From Sinorhizobium sp. 8-89 (lineage in GTDB: Bacteria; Pseudomonadota; Alphaproteobacteria; Rhizobiales; Rhizobiaceae), in the NCBI RefSeq assembly GCF_030124325.1, contig NZ_JASKLR010000011.1, forward strand, positions 1 to 64,000: a stretch of DNA of 64,000 nt, in the 5' to 3' direction. Positions within the stretch are counted from its first letter, which is position 1, and every line of letters starts with the position of its first letter. This document shows, in pieces, positions 15,757 to 23,940 of this stretch. The notes beneath the pieces were generated by a model that did no database searches, had not been told where the DNA came from, and was given only the letters and a program-made list of their open reading frames with translations. The position numbers were made by a program, and so were the translations under genes.

Positions 15757-17388
15757 ATGACCAACATTTCTTCCGCACGCCCCACGGGCGGCGAACGATA
15801 TCTCATCGGCGTTGACGTCGGGACCGGAAGCGCCAGATCGGGCATTTTCGACCTGACCGGCCAGCTGCTGGCTTCGGCCAAGCGCGATATCACGCTCTTT
15901 CGCGAGCCTGGTTCCATCGTCGAGCAATCGAGTGCCGAAATCTGGGCCGCCGTCTGCGAGGCCGTTCGAGAAGCGGTTTCCACGGCGGGCGTGAATCCTG
16001 TCCAGGTCGCAAGCATCGGATTCGACGCAACCTGTTCGCTGGTCGTCCTAGGTGAGCATGGGCGATCGCTTCCGGTGGGGCCTTCGGAGGACACTCAGCG
16101 CGATATCATCGTCTGGATGGATCACCGCGCCGTCGATCAGGCGGAACGCATCAATGCCAAGGGCCATAGTGTGCTGCGCTATGTCGGCGGGCGCATATCG
16201 CCGGAGATGGAGACGCCGAAGCTTCTCTGGTTGCGCGAGAATCGTCCCCACGTCTTCGATGCCGCCTGGCAGTTCTTCGACCTTGCGGACTTCCTGACCT
16301 GGCGCGCGACTGGCGACCTTGCCCGATCCACATGCACGGTGACGTGCAAGTGGACCTATCTCGCGCACGAAAGGCGCTGGGATCCGGACTATTTCCGTGA
16401 GATCGGCCTCGGCCAGCTCGCGGATGAAGACTTCATGCGCATAGGCCAGCGTGTCGTGGATCCGGGCACGCCGGTTGGAAATGGGCTGACCGAACGCGCC
16501 GCCGAGGAACTTGGCCTGGCACCCGGTACTCCGGTCGGAGCCGGCATGATCGACGCCCATGCCGGCGGGATCGGAACCGTCGGTGTTGACGGCCCCCCCG
16601 AGAGCAATCTTGCCTATGTCTTCGGCACCTCCTCCTGCACGATGACCTCGACGTCGGAACCGGTCTTTGTGCCGGGTGTGTGGGGACCCTACTATTCCGC
16701 CATGGTCCCGGGGATGTGGCTGAACGAGGGCGGGCAGTCCGCGGCGGGGGCTGCGATCGAGCAGCTTCTGTCGTTCCACCCGGCGGCCGGCGAGGCGCTG
16801 GAGCTCGCAGAGCGCCGCGGTCTCCCTCTGCCGGTCCTGCTGGCGGAGCTCGCGGCGACGAAGGCTCAGACGCTTTCGCAGTCCGTCGAACTGGCCGGCG
16901 GGCTGCATGTCGTTCCGGAATTCCTCGGCAACCGTGCGCCGTTTGCCGATCCGCATGCCCGCGCTGTTGTCGTGGGGCTTGGGATGGAAAGGGAGATCGA
17001 CAACCTCGTTTCGCTCTATGTGGCAGGGCTATGCGGCATCGGCTACGGGCTCCGGCAGATCATCGATACGCAGGCGTCGTCCGGCGCCATAATCGAGAAA
17101 ATCGTCATCAGCGGCGGCGCAGGCCAGCTCGATCTCGTCCGCCAGCTCCTTGCGGACGCGACGGGAAAGCCCGTGTTGGCGACGCGCTCGGAGGAGCCCG
17201 TGCTTCTCGGTGCAGCCATCCTCGGAAGCGTGGCGGCGGGCGAGTTCCCGGACGTTCGGTCAGCAATGGCAACGCTTTCCGGCACGGATCGCACCTACGC
17301 GCCCGCCGTCGGTGAAATCGCAGCCCTTCATGCGCTGAGATACGACGCCTTCAAGAGGCTCCAGTCACTGGCACGGGATATAAGGTAG
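15757..17388 (+). CDS. rbtK: FGGY-family carbohydrate kinase, probable D-ribulokinase
   Basis: 543 residues, the length of ribulokinase-like FGGY proteins. The N-terminal phosphate-binding loop is VDVGTGSARSG, and the second ATPase domain shows GISGGAGQ-like IVISGGAGQLDLV and the C-terminal EEPVLLGAAILG. GTGSARSG in place of GT(T)S is typical of the D-ribulokinase/FGGY subgroup rather than xylulokinase. Together with RbtD it would convert ribitol via D-ribulose to D-ribulose 5-phosphate, entering the pentose phosphate pathway. It ends five bases from the convergent LLM gene. Confidence 0.88.
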   Translation: MTNISSARPTGGERYLIGVDVGTGSARSGIFDLTGQLLASAKRDITLFREPGSIVEQSSAEIWAAVCEAVREAVSTAGVNPVQVASIGFDATCSLVVLGEHGRSLPVGPSEDTQRDIIVWMDHRAVDQAERINAKGHSVLRYVGGRISPEMETPKLLWLRENRPHVFDAAWQFFDLADFLTWRATGDLARSTCTVTCKWTYLAHERRWDPDYFREIGLGQLADEDFMRIGQRVVDPGTPVGNGLTERAAEELGLAPGTPVGAGMIDAHAGGIGTVGVDGPPESNLAYVFGTSSCTMTSTSEPVFVPGVWGPYYSAMVPGMWLNEGGQSAAGAAIEQLLSFHPAAGEALELAERRGLPLPVLLAELAATKAQTLSQSVELAGGLHVVPEFLGNRAPFADPHARAVVVGLGMEREIDNLVSLYVAGLCGIGYGLRQIIDTQASSGAIIEKIVISGGAGQLDLVRQLLADATGKPVLATRSEEPVLLGAAILGSVAAGEFPDVRSAMATLSGTDRTYAPAVGEIAALHALRYDAFKRLQSLARDIR

Positions 17389-17393
17389 GTGCC

Positions 17394-18416
17394 TCAGCGC
17401 CACCCGAGAGCGGGGGCAACGTGGGTGAGACTCGCCTCGATGACATGCGCGTTGTAGTCGACGCCAAGCTGGTTGGGGACGGTCAAGAGCAGCGTGTCGG
17501 CCTCCGCGATCGCCTCGTCCTTCGCCAGCTGTTCGATAAGGACGTCCGGCTCGGCCGCATAGCTTCGACCGAAAATTGCCCGGGTCTTCTCGTCGATGAA
17601 TCCAATCTTGTCTTCATCCTGGCTGCCTCGGCCGAAATAGGCGCGGTCGCGGTCGTCGACCAACGCAAAGATGCTGCGGCTGACCGACACTCTCGGCTCG
17701 CGTTCGTGGCCTGCCGCCCTCCATGCCTCGCGAAACGCCCGGATCTGATCGGCCTGTTGGACATGGAACGGAAGCCCGCTCTCGTCGTCCTTGAGCGTGG
17801 AACTTTGCAAATTCATTCCCATCTTGGCCGCCCAAACTGCGGTGGCGTTGGAACTGGCGCCCCACCAGATCCGCTCGCGCAGGCCCTCCGAATGCGGCTC
17901 GATGCGTAGCAAGCCGGGAGGATTGGGAAACATCGGCCGCGGGTTGGGCTCAGCGAAGCCTTCGCCGCGCAGCACATCGAGCAGAACTTCCGCATGGCGT
18001 CGGGCCATGTCCACGTCGGTCCCACCTTCGGGCGGCTGGTAGCCGAAGTAGCGCCATCCATCGATCACCTGCTCGGGCGAGCCGCGGCTGATGCCGAGCT
18101 GCAGGCGCCCGCCGGCGATGATGTCGGCCGCGCCCGCGTCTTCGGCCATGTACATCGGGTTCTCGTACCGCATGTCGATCACGGCGGTGCCGATCTCGAT
18201 GCGGTTGGTCTTGGCGCCGACGGCCGCAAGCAGCGGAAACGGCGAGCCCAGTTGGCGGGCGAAGTGATGCACACGAAAATAGGCCCCGTCCGCGCCCAGC
18301 TCCTCGGCAGCGACGGCCAGGTCGATGGACTGCAGAAGCGCGTCGGATGCCGACCGCGTTTGCGATTGCGGCGAGGGTGCCCAGTGCCCGAACGATAGGA
18401 AGCCGATCTTCTTCAT
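17394..18416 (-). CDS. LLM class flavin-dependent oxidoreductase
   Basis: 340 residues of the luciferase-like monooxygenase fold: ELGADGAYFRVHHFA near residue 40, IEIGTAVIDMRYENPMYMAED, then GGRLQLGISRGSPEQ. It resembles the bacterial luciferase-like subgroup of unknown substrate, using reduced FMN from a separate reductase. It is convergent with the kinase gene and stands alone on its strand; no flavin reductase is adjacent. Confidence 0.9.
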   Translation of the reverse strand: MKKIGFLSFGHWAPSPQSQTRSASDALLQSIDLAVAAEELGADGAYFRVHHFARQLGSPFPLLAAVGAKTNRIEIGTAVIDMRYENPMYMAEDAGAADIIAGGRLQLGISRGSPEQVIDGWRYFGYQPPEGGTDVDMARRHAEVLLDVLRGEGFAEPNPRPMFPNPPGLLRIEPHSEGLRERIWWGASSNATAVWAAKMGMNLQSSTLKDDESGLPFHVQQADQIRAFREAWRAAGHEREPRVSVSRSIFALVDDRDRAYFGRGSQDEDKIGFIDEKTRAIFGRSYAAEPDVLIEQLAKDEAIAEADTLLLTVPNQLGVDYNAHVIEASLTHVAPALGWR

Positions 18417-18558
18417 GGTTATGCCGCTTGCAAGTGTGGTGTTCTACGCTTCATGGCATGATTCCGGCTTGAGTTACAGGCATGACCATCATTGCAGCGC
18501 GTTTGCGCAAGGCGACCGGCGTTGAGCTCGCCAAAGCGATCCAGCGACGTCGAACCGC

Positions 18559-19617
18559 TCACGCATCCGGCAGAGTGAAGACGGTGCAGGGCGCCGCGAT
18601 GCCGCGCAGCACGTGTTCGCCGAGCGGCACCAGCGGCGTGGTGATTTCGGCGGCGACCGCGCCCGAGATCAGCACCGACCGGCCGAGCGGCCGGCACAGC
18701 CCTTCCAGCCGGCTGACCAGGTTGACCGCGGGACCGATGGCGGTGAAGTCCAGCCGGTCTGCCGCGCCGATATTGCCCCACAATATCTCGCCGAGATGCA
18801 GCGCCACGCCGAAGGGCAGCGGCGGCAGCCCCTGCGCTTCACGCGCGGCATCGAGATGGGCCATGCCAGCGCGGGCAGCGACCACCGCGCGCAACGCCGC
18901 TCCGCTTGCCTCGGCTGGTGTACCGGCAACCGGAAAGATCGCCAGCAGGCCATCGCCCATGAACTTCAGCACTTCGCCCCCGAAGACGTGTATCGCGCCG
19001 GCGACGCGGTCGAACCAGGCGTCGAGGGTAGCGATCATCGCCTGAGGCTCCGTCGCCTCGGACAGGGCGGTGAAGTTGCGCAGATCGGTACAAAGCAGCA
19101 CGGCACGGATGGTCTCTCCGGTGCCCCGGCCGAGGGCGCCGGCCTGTACCCGGGCGGCACTGCGCCGGCCGAGATAGGCCTCCAGCAGCGTTGCAAGTGC
19201 CGTCCGTTCAGCTAAGACAGCCAAAGGCGCGGCGGCGAAGCGCGCGGCCTGGCGCAGCCGGCCGGTCTCGGCGGGGCCGAATGCCCGGCTGCCGGCCCAG
19301 CCCAGCACCAGTCTGTCCGCCGCCGGTCCGACCGTGCTCTCCTCAACCGGACCAAGCCCGGCGAGCCAGTCGCGTCCAGCATGGTCGGCTGCACCGCCCG
19401 CGAAGCCCAAGGCCTCGATCACCGCTCCGGTCTCCGCCCGCCACAGCCATGTGCGGTGGGCGACGATCGGATGCGGCACTGCCAGCGTCAGGGCACCGCC
19501 GGCGAGCGGAAGGCCGTCGTCCACCAGCCGGCCGCCGAGATCGGCCAGGAACCGATCAGGGCCGGGCGAAGTGCCGGCCTCGTCCACCAGCCAGGCAAGG
19601 GGTCCGGGAAGGTCCAT
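18559..19617 (-). CDS. Class III adenylate/guanylate cyclase domain protein
   Basis: 352 residues. The N-terminal half (1-165) is an unassigned sensory-like region. The cyclase domain runs from about 168 to 345 with both metal Asp residues (LLCTDLRNF and FMGDGLLAIF), a Lys just before FMGDG for base recognition, and the FTAIGPAVNLVSRLE segment with Asn and Arg of the transition-state pair. The catalytic set looks complete. Rhizobia carry many such cyclases. No transmembrane segment is seen, so it is probably cytosolic. Confidence 0.9.
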   Translation of the reverse strand: MDLPGPLAWLVDEAGTSPGPDRFLADLGGRLVDDGLPLAGGALTLAVPHPIVAHRTWLWRAETGAVIEALGFAGGAADHAGRDWLAGLGPVEESTVGPAADRLVLGWAGSRAFGPAETGRLRQAARFAAAPLAVLAERTALATLLEAYLGRRSAARVQAGALGRGTGETIRAVLLCTDLRNFTALSEATEPQAMIATLDAWFDRVAGAIHVFGGEVLKFMGDGLLAIFPVAGTPAEASGAALRAVVAARAGMAHLDAAREAQGLPPLPFGVALHLGEILWGNIGAADRLDFTAIGPAVNLVSRLEGLCRPLGRSVLISGAVAAEITTPLVPLGEHVLRGIAAPCTVFTLPDA

Positions 19618-19661
19618 GCCGAGATCATAACGTTACGTCCCCTGACCTGTCATCCGCGCTA

Positions 19662-19766
19662 CTGCATTTTTCCTTAAATCGGGACCGACTTGAGGATGAA
19701 AAAACGCGGCAAATTCAAAGCGTTACAGCGACCCTTGTATGCCTGAAATAACGCTTGGCGCTGTAA
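19662..19766 (+). repeat. Intergenic palindromic repeat, type 2
   Basis: A 105-base element beginning CTGCATTTTTCCTTAAATCG, with the internal block AATTCAAAG and ending at GCGCTGTAA. It aligns with copies at 23291-23393 and 32712-32814 and with inverted copies at 21841-21925 and 12643-12722. It has two dyads: CCTTAAATCGGNNCCGATTT at the start and the CAGCG...CGCTG pair at the end. Confidence 0.75.
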
Positions 19767-19872
19767 GTGGTGGCGCAGCCGACCCCAGCGGTCTATCATC
19801 GGCTCGCCCCGATCCGGCGCTTGTCCCTTTCGCCGTAGTCGGGCAGGCCATCGCAACTTTTGGGGGAGACCG

Positions 19873-20322
19873 ATGCAAGAGGCCCTCGTCGTCCGCCGTG
19901 AAACGCATATCCCGGCGCCGCCCGCCGCAGTATTCGCCCTGCTCACCGATCCTGAAAAGATCCTGCGCTGGATGGGAACGGAAGCCGAGGTCGAGCCGGA
20001 GGCCGGCGGGCTTTATCTCGTCAACGTCACCGGGGCTCGCTTCGCCCGCGGCTCCTTCCGCGAGGTCGTACCGGTGCACCGCCTGGTATACAGCTTCGGC
20101 TGGGACGACAGCGAGATCGTGCCGCCGGCGTCGAGCCTTGTCGAGATCGACCTCATTGAGCAGCCGGACGGAACGCTGTTGCGCCTGACCCATAGCGGCC
20201 TGCCCAATGCCGAGCAGTGCGCCGGCCATGCGGAAGGTTGGGCCCATTACCTCGACCGGTTGGCCGAGGTTGCGGCGGGGCGCGATCCGGGGCCGGATCC
20301 CTGGCACGGCCGCACCGGCTGA
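19873..20322 (+). CDS. SRPBCC-domain protein (AHSA1/START-like)
   Basis: 149 residues. The opening VVRRETHIPAPPAAVFALLT, then DPEKILRWMGTEAEVEPEAG, is the canonical start of Activator of Hsp90 ATPase-like SRPBCC proteins, ending with GHAEGWAHYLDRLAEV. It forms a hydrophobic ligand cavity; the ligand is unknown. In other bacteria these often neighbour ArsR regulators, but none is here. It is convergent with the S8 protease gene (30-base gap). Confidence 0.9.
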   Translation: MQEALVVRRETHIPAPPAAVFALLTDPEKILRWMGTEAEVEPEAGGLYLVNVTGARFARGSFREVVPVHRLVYSFGWDDSEIVPPASSLVEIDLIEQPDGTLLRLTHSGLPNAEQCAGHAEGWAHYLDRLAEVAAGRDPGPDPWHGRTG

Positions 20323-20351
20323 CCTCTCGGTCGTCGAGTAGGTGCTGGACC

Positions 20352-21725
20352 TCAAGGCGCCGTTTCGCAGATGGCCCGCGCGTTCAACAGACCCCAGCCG
20401 AAGACCGGATCCTTGCCCGGATCCCCGAGATCCTCGACGCTCCCGGTCAGCGTCTCGCGGATGTGTGTGGGTGCGAGTTCCGGTTTCGACGCCTTCAACA
20501 GTGCCAGCGCGGCGGTCACGAAAGGTGCTGCAAAAGACGTGCCCGTTTTCAGACGAGCCCCGCTGACAGAGGCCGCGGTCCAGACCGCGACGCCCGGAGC
20601 GGCGAAGTCGATGTGCTCGCCGCGGCCGGCGCGCCTGTAGGGCCGCTTGCGCCTGTCGGTCGCGGTTACCGCAACCACCTCTTCGTAGGCCGCAGGATAG
20701 GCTGGCTCGGCCTTGGGCCCGTCATTGCCGGCGGCAGCAACCGTGATGATCCCGCGTTCGCCCACTTTCTCCACGGTCCTTTCAAGCAGCAGATTGGGCG
20801 GGCCGGAGAGGCTCAGATTGATGACCTGCACCTGGCGGTCGGCGAGCAGGTCAATGGCGCGAACAAGATCGAAGGCGCCGGAGCGATCGTCCTGGCGCCC
20901 GGCGCGGTGAAACGCGTCCACCGCGATGAGCTTGCCGCCCGGTATCAGGCCCGGCGTACGGCTCGTCGCCGATCCCACGAGCAGTGCCGCGACAGCGGTG
21001 CCGTGCTGCCGGCCGGATTCCGGCAACTCTTTGTCGGCGAGGCGGATGATCTCGATGTTCCCGTGTTCGAAGGCGTCGTGTTCAGGGTTGATCGCCGTAT
21101 CGACAAGACCGATCCGCACCCCGCCCGCGCAAGCGCCGGGCCAGTCTCGGGCCGACGGCCAGCCAATGACGCTGCGCGCCAGGCAGTCGGTGGCGGCACA
21201 TGGCCGCTCGGCCCGTTGCTCCGGCCGGAAAAAATGATTGAAGTCGACGACCGCTTGAGGCGCGAGAGTCCGGGCTTGCTCCCGGGCGGCGTCAAGCGTC
21301 AGCCCCGAGGGAATGCGAAGCTTGATTACCGTGGTGTCGAACGTCGACATCGCAGCCCGTTCGAGGACCTGGAAGCCGGACGCCGTCAACTGCTCGAGTT
21401 GAGCCGGGCTGAAGCCAAGCGCGACGATTTCGTTCGGCGCCTGTATAGCGGGCGCGGGCGGCTGTGAGCGTCGCGAACTGCCTCGCCTTGGCAGCAGGCC
21501 GCGGAACGGGAACTTTCCGCCACTCCATCCTGCACCGGCGCGGAAGGAGCCGGAGCCTCGGGAGCCGCCGCCGTCGTCGTCATCGTCGTCGTCGGCGAGC
21601 GCCTCATTGGTCCCGAGCATTTGAAACACCATCGCATCCCGGGGAACCATGATGTCGCCTGCCACCAGTGCGATTGCTGTAAATGGGGCGATCAGTGCAA
21701 CTTTGAGCGCGAGACTGGTCAGCAT
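20352..21725 (-). CDS. Secreted S8 (subtilisin-like) serine protease
   Basis: 457 residues from the ATG at 21723-21725, which has GAGG seven bases upstream. Signal-like segment: LALKVALIAPFTAIALVAGD. Next come an acidic run of Asp near residue 45, a Gly/Arg/Pro-rich linker and an inhibitor-like region, then the S8 domain with Asp in IGLVDTAINPEHD, His in GRQHGTAVAALLVG, oxyanion Asn in AAAGNDGP and Ser in GTSFAAPFVTAAL. All catalytic residues are present. Longer starts in frame fall inside a palindromic repeat and are rejected. It is divergent from the ECF sigma gene, suggesting a functional link. Confidence 0.9.
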   Translation of the reverse strand: MLTSLALKVALIAPFTAIALVAGDIMVPRDAMVFQMLGTNEALADDDDDDDGGGSRGSGSFRAGAGWSGGKFPFRGLLPRRGSSRRSQPPAPAIQAPNEIVALGFSPAQLEQLTASGFQVLERAAMSTFDTTVIKLRIPSGLTLDAAREQARTLAPQAVVDFNHFFRPEQRAERPCAATDCLARSVIGWPSARDWPGACAGGVRIGLVDTAINPEHDAFEHGNIEIIRLADKELPESGRQHGTAVAALLVGSATSRTPGLIPGGKLIAVDAFHRAGRQDDRSGAFDLVRAIDLLADRQVQVINLSLSGPPNLLLERTVEKVGERGIITVAAAGNDGPKAEPAYPAAYEEVVAVTATDRRKRPYRRAGRGEHIDFAAPGVAVWTAASVSGARLKTGTSFAAPFVTAALALLKASKPELAPTHIRETLTGSVEDLGDPGKDPVFGWGLLNARAICETAP

Positions 21726-21840
21726 CCGAGAACCTCGATCGGCTTGGCAGTGTTCAAACAGGCGGTGCATACCTTGTACGGCGGCGGCCGGTGCCGGCAG
21801 ATTGGAATGAAACGGTCGAGTTGTCGAACTATTCCCTCTT

Positions 21841-21925
21841 CTATAGCAATGCGTCTTCTCAGATGCACAAAGGTCGCTATAGACTTTGAATTGCCGCATG
21901 TTTTTATCGTCGGTACCGATTTAAG
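21841..21925 (-). repeat. Intergenic palindromic repeat, type 2 (inverted)
   Basis: Read on the minus strand it shows CTTAAATCGGTACCGA, then AAAACATGCGGCAATTCAAAG, then a degenerate AGCGACCTTTG...GACGC part. It occupies most of the divergent promoter region between the protease and the sigma-factor gene, ending 31 bases before the sigma ATG. Confidence 0.7.
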
Positions 21926-21955
21926 TAGCGGTAGCCAGAATTGCGGAGTTTCCGG

Positions 21956-22498
21956 ATGAGCGGTGCGGTGAAAGATGTCGGTGAACGCCTGATAGCGTTC
22001 CTGCCCAATCTCCGCCGCTTCGCCATCTCGCTTTGCGGCTCGCGTGATATCGCCGATGATCTGGTACAGGCGGCCTGTGAACGGGCGCTCGCCAGTGCCG
22101 AACGCTTCGAGCCGGGCACGCGGTTCGACGCCTGGATGTTTCGCATTCTCCGCAATCTCTGGATCGACCAGGTGCGCAAGCGGAAGACCATGGGCGTGCA
22201 GGACGATATTTCCGAACGCCAGGATATCGCGGGAGCGCACGGAGAACGCGAAGCCGAGGCGCGGCTGACTCTGAACACGGTGGCTGAGGCGATCGCCGAC
22301 TTGCCGAACGAGCAGCGCGAGGTGCTGCTTCTGGTCTGTGTCGAGGAGCTTTCCTACCGCGAAGCGGCTGACGTGCTCGGCGTTCCGATCGGAACGGTCA
22401 TGAGCCGATTGGCGAGGGCACGCAAGAATCTCGCCGAGGCCGCCGGAATAACGGCGACGACCACTCGTTCTCAGGTGATGAAGGACGTGAAGGAATGA
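21956..22498 (+). CDS. ECF (sigma-70 family) RNA polymerase sigma factor
   Basis: 180 residues from the ATG at 21956, chosen for GGAG seven bases upstream over a TTG 15 bases earlier. Region 2 is visible as DIADDLVQAACERALASAER through FDAWMFRILRNLWIDQVRKR, and region 4 as AIADLPNEQREVLLLVCVEE with the HTH SYREAADVLGVPIGTVMSRL. The stop overlaps the anti-sigma ATG (ATGA). Its own target promoters were not identified; the neighbouring protease and Asn/Ser-repeat gene are candidates. Confidence 0.94.
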   Translation: MSGAVKDVGERLIAFLPNLRRFAISLCGSRDIADDLVQAACERALASAERFEPGTRFDAWMFRILRNLWIDQVRKRKTMGVQDDISERQDIAGAHGEREAEARLTLNTVAEAIADLPNEQREVLLLVCVEELSYREAADVLGVPIGTVMSRLARARKNLAEAAGITATTTRSQVMKDVKE

Positions 22499-23277
22499 CC
22501 AAAACGGATTTTTCCGACGAAATACTCATGCGCTACGCCGACGGCGAGCTCGATGCCGACACTTCCGCTGCGCTCGAGCGGGCGATGGAGCTGGACGACG
22601 AACTCGTCTCGCGGGTGGCGCTCTTCATCGAAACGCGCGCGGCGGCACAGACGACTATGAAGCCGCTTCTCGACGAGCCGCTGCCGGCCGAACTCTCGGC
22701 TGCCGTCGAAAAAATGGTCAAAGAGAAGACGCAGGGTGCTTCCGAAGCCAGCGTTCTGCCTTTCCCGCCGCGCGCTGCAAATAACCGTCGGGCGAACCGC
22801 TGGCTCGCCCCCATAGCCGCCTCTCTTGTGGTCGTCGTTGCCGGCATCGGCGGATATTGGCTGCGGGGCGGCGGGGAAGCGGTGCTCGATGGCGGTTTGC
22901 ACGTCGCCGGCATCAGCGGCTCCGCGCTTGACGACGCGCTGGCGACGGTCGCCACAGGCGAGGAAAGACAATTGCCGGATTCCAATCAGCGCTTCCGTGC
23001 GATAGCGACGTTCCGCGATAATGCACAGGCCTTGTGCCGGGAGTTCGAAGTGGACTCGGCCGACCGCTCGACCGTGGTATCGGTTGCGTGCCGCACCGGA
23101 GCCGAATGGCGCGTGACCTTCGCCGTCGTTGCGCCCGGCGTCAGTGGCGGTTACGCGCCGGCATCGTCCACCGAGACCCTCGACGCCTATCTCATGGCGA
23201 TCGATGCCGGGCCGCCGCTTGAGGCAGCGGAAGAGGCTCAGGTTCTCAGCCATCTCCGCGAGAGCACGCCAAGGTGA
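22495..23277 (+). CDS. Anti-sigma factor (membrane-anchored)
   Basis: 260 residues. The N-terminal 40 (EILMRYADGELDADTSAALE) is the typical anti-sigma helical start but has no HxxxCxxC zinc motif. One transmembrane helix lies at about residues 102-122 (APIAASLVVVVAGIGGYWL), followed by a periplasmic domain of about 140 residues. Translational coupling to the sigma gene supports the call. The periplasmic domain could sense envelope conditions, possibly via regulated proteolysis. Confidence 0.88.
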   Translation: MTKTDFSDEILMRYADGELDADTSAALERAMELDDELVSRVALFIETRAAAQTTMKPLLDEPLPAELSAAVEKMVKEKTQGASEASVLPFPPRAANNRRANRWLAPIAASLVVVVAGIGGYWLRGGGEAVLDGGLHVAGISGSALDDALATVATGEERQLPDSNQRFRAIATFRDNAQALCREFEVDSADRSTVVSVACRTGAEWRVTFAVVAPGVSGGYAPASSTETLDAYLMAIDAGPPLEAAEEAQVLSHLRESTPR

Positions 23278-23290
23278 GGCTCCCAATGCC

Positions 23291-23393
23291 GCTGCCTGTT
23301 TTCTTAAATCGGCGCCGATTGAAGGGCAAACGTGCAGCAAATCCAAAGTGCTGCAGCAACCTTTGCGCGTCTGATGAGACACGCGCGCTGTAG
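23291..23393 (+). repeat. Intergenic palindromic repeat, type 2
   Basis: Begins GCTGCCTGTTTTCTTAAATC, 13 bases after the anti-sigma stop, and ends GCGCGCTGTAG. It aligns with the copies at 19662-19766 and 32712-32814 throughout, including AATCCAAAGTGCTGCAGC in the middle. Confidence 0.75.
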
Positions 23394-23427
23394 TGATGGA
23401 ATAGAGGTGTCGATCGCCCGTTACTCC

Positions 23428-23454
23428 ACCGGACCGAAAGAACGGTCCGGTTTT
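23428..23454 (+). terminator. Hairpin with T-run just upstream of the Asn/Ser-repeat gene
   Basis: The stem ACCGGACCG (23428-23436) pairs perfectly with CGGTCCGGT (23443-23451), loop AAAGAA, then further T for a run of four. Its T-run ends three bases before the AAGGAG ribosome site of the next gene, so it either terminates the sigma operon or acts as an attenuator in the leader of the downstream gene. Confidence 0.65.
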
Positions 23455-23470
23455 CAGAAGGAGTAATGGC

Positions 23471-23851
23471 ATGAAAAGGCATTGGAAGCTGAGCACCGCG
23501 CTCCTCGCCAGCCTCGCAGCATTTGCAGGTTCCGCGGCCGAGGCGAGGGAACATCCGTTGATCTATCCTGACGTCGAGAATTCGCCCAGGCAAACCGCGC
23601 ACACGGCTGGCCGGAGTGACGGCGAGATCATCGTGGCCGGCAACAGTTCGTCCAATTCGAGTTCGAATTCGTCGAGCAATTCAAGTTCCAACTCGTCTTC
23701 CAACAGTTCCTCGAACTCGAGCGCCAATTCGTCCTCGAACAGTTCTTCGAACTCCAGCTCGAATTCGTCCTCCAACAGTTCGTCCAACTCGAGTTCGAAC
23801 GGGTCCGACCGGTCGTATCGTCCGGGCAAACTTTGGCGCGTATGGCGCTGA
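23471..23851 (+). CDS. Secreted Asn/Ser-tetrad repeat protein
   Basis: 126 residues. The signal peptide STALLASLAAFAGSAAEA is cleaved near residue 25. A short unique segment (about 26-57) ends EIIVAG; then come 13 tandem NSSS tetrads (the seventh is NSSA) and a basic tail SDRSYRPGKLWRVWR. The ribosome site AAGGAG is seven bases before the ATG. No enzymatic domain is seen; the repeat should be disordered and hydrophilic, suited to a surface, spacer or matrix role, which is inference. It follows the sigma/anti-sigma pair. Confidence 0.82.
   Translation: MKRHWKLSTALLASLAAFAGSAAEAREHPLIYPDVENSPRQTAHTAGRSDGEIIVAGNSSSNSSSNSSSNSSSNSSSNSSSNSSANSSSNSSSNSSSNSSSNSSSNSSSNGSDRSYRPGKLWRVWR
23642..23797 (+). 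repeat. Tandem 12-base codon array with a 36-base higher-order unit
   Basis: Thirteen 12-base units encode NSSS. Codons distinguish three unit types: A = AAC AGT TCN TCN (units 1, 6, 9, 12), B = AAY TCN AGY NNN (2, 4, 7, 10, 13), C = AAY TCG TCN NNN (3, 5, 8, 11). The order is ABC-BC-ABC-ABC-AB, which points to amplification of a 36-base block with one missing A unit. Confidence 0.85.
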
Positions 23852-23853
23852 GA

Positions 23854-23885
23854 TCTTAGATCGGTACCGATTTAACGATAAAACC
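23854..23885 (+). repeat. Partial type 2 palindromic repeat
   Basis: Only the first dyad of the repeat family is present, CTTAGATCGGTACCGATTTA, followed by ACGATAAAAC. It abuts the terminator at 23884. Confidence 0.5.
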
Positions 23886-23928
23886 AAAGAGCGGGGGCCG
23901 GATGAACGATCCGGCCCCCGCTCTTTGG
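23884..23928. terminator. Strong bidirectional terminator
   Basis: A perfect 20-bp stem (23884-23903 with 23909-23928), loop GAACG, has A-rich sequence on the left arm and CTTTGG on the right. It lies between the convergent Asn/Ser-repeat gene and the minus-strand gene ending at 23941. Confidence 0.85.
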
Positions 23929-23940
23929 TCTCAGGAAGGA

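Noticed and set aside
21726-21899. Longer N-terminus for the S8 protease
   Set aside because: It is translated from the inverted type 2 repeat and lacks a signal peptide; the start at 21725 exposes one and has a ribosome site.
23642-23797. CRISPR array or microsatellite
   Set aside because: The periodic DNA is in frame inside an ORF with signal peptide and tail, the unit is 12/36 bases without spacers, and codons vary synonymously.
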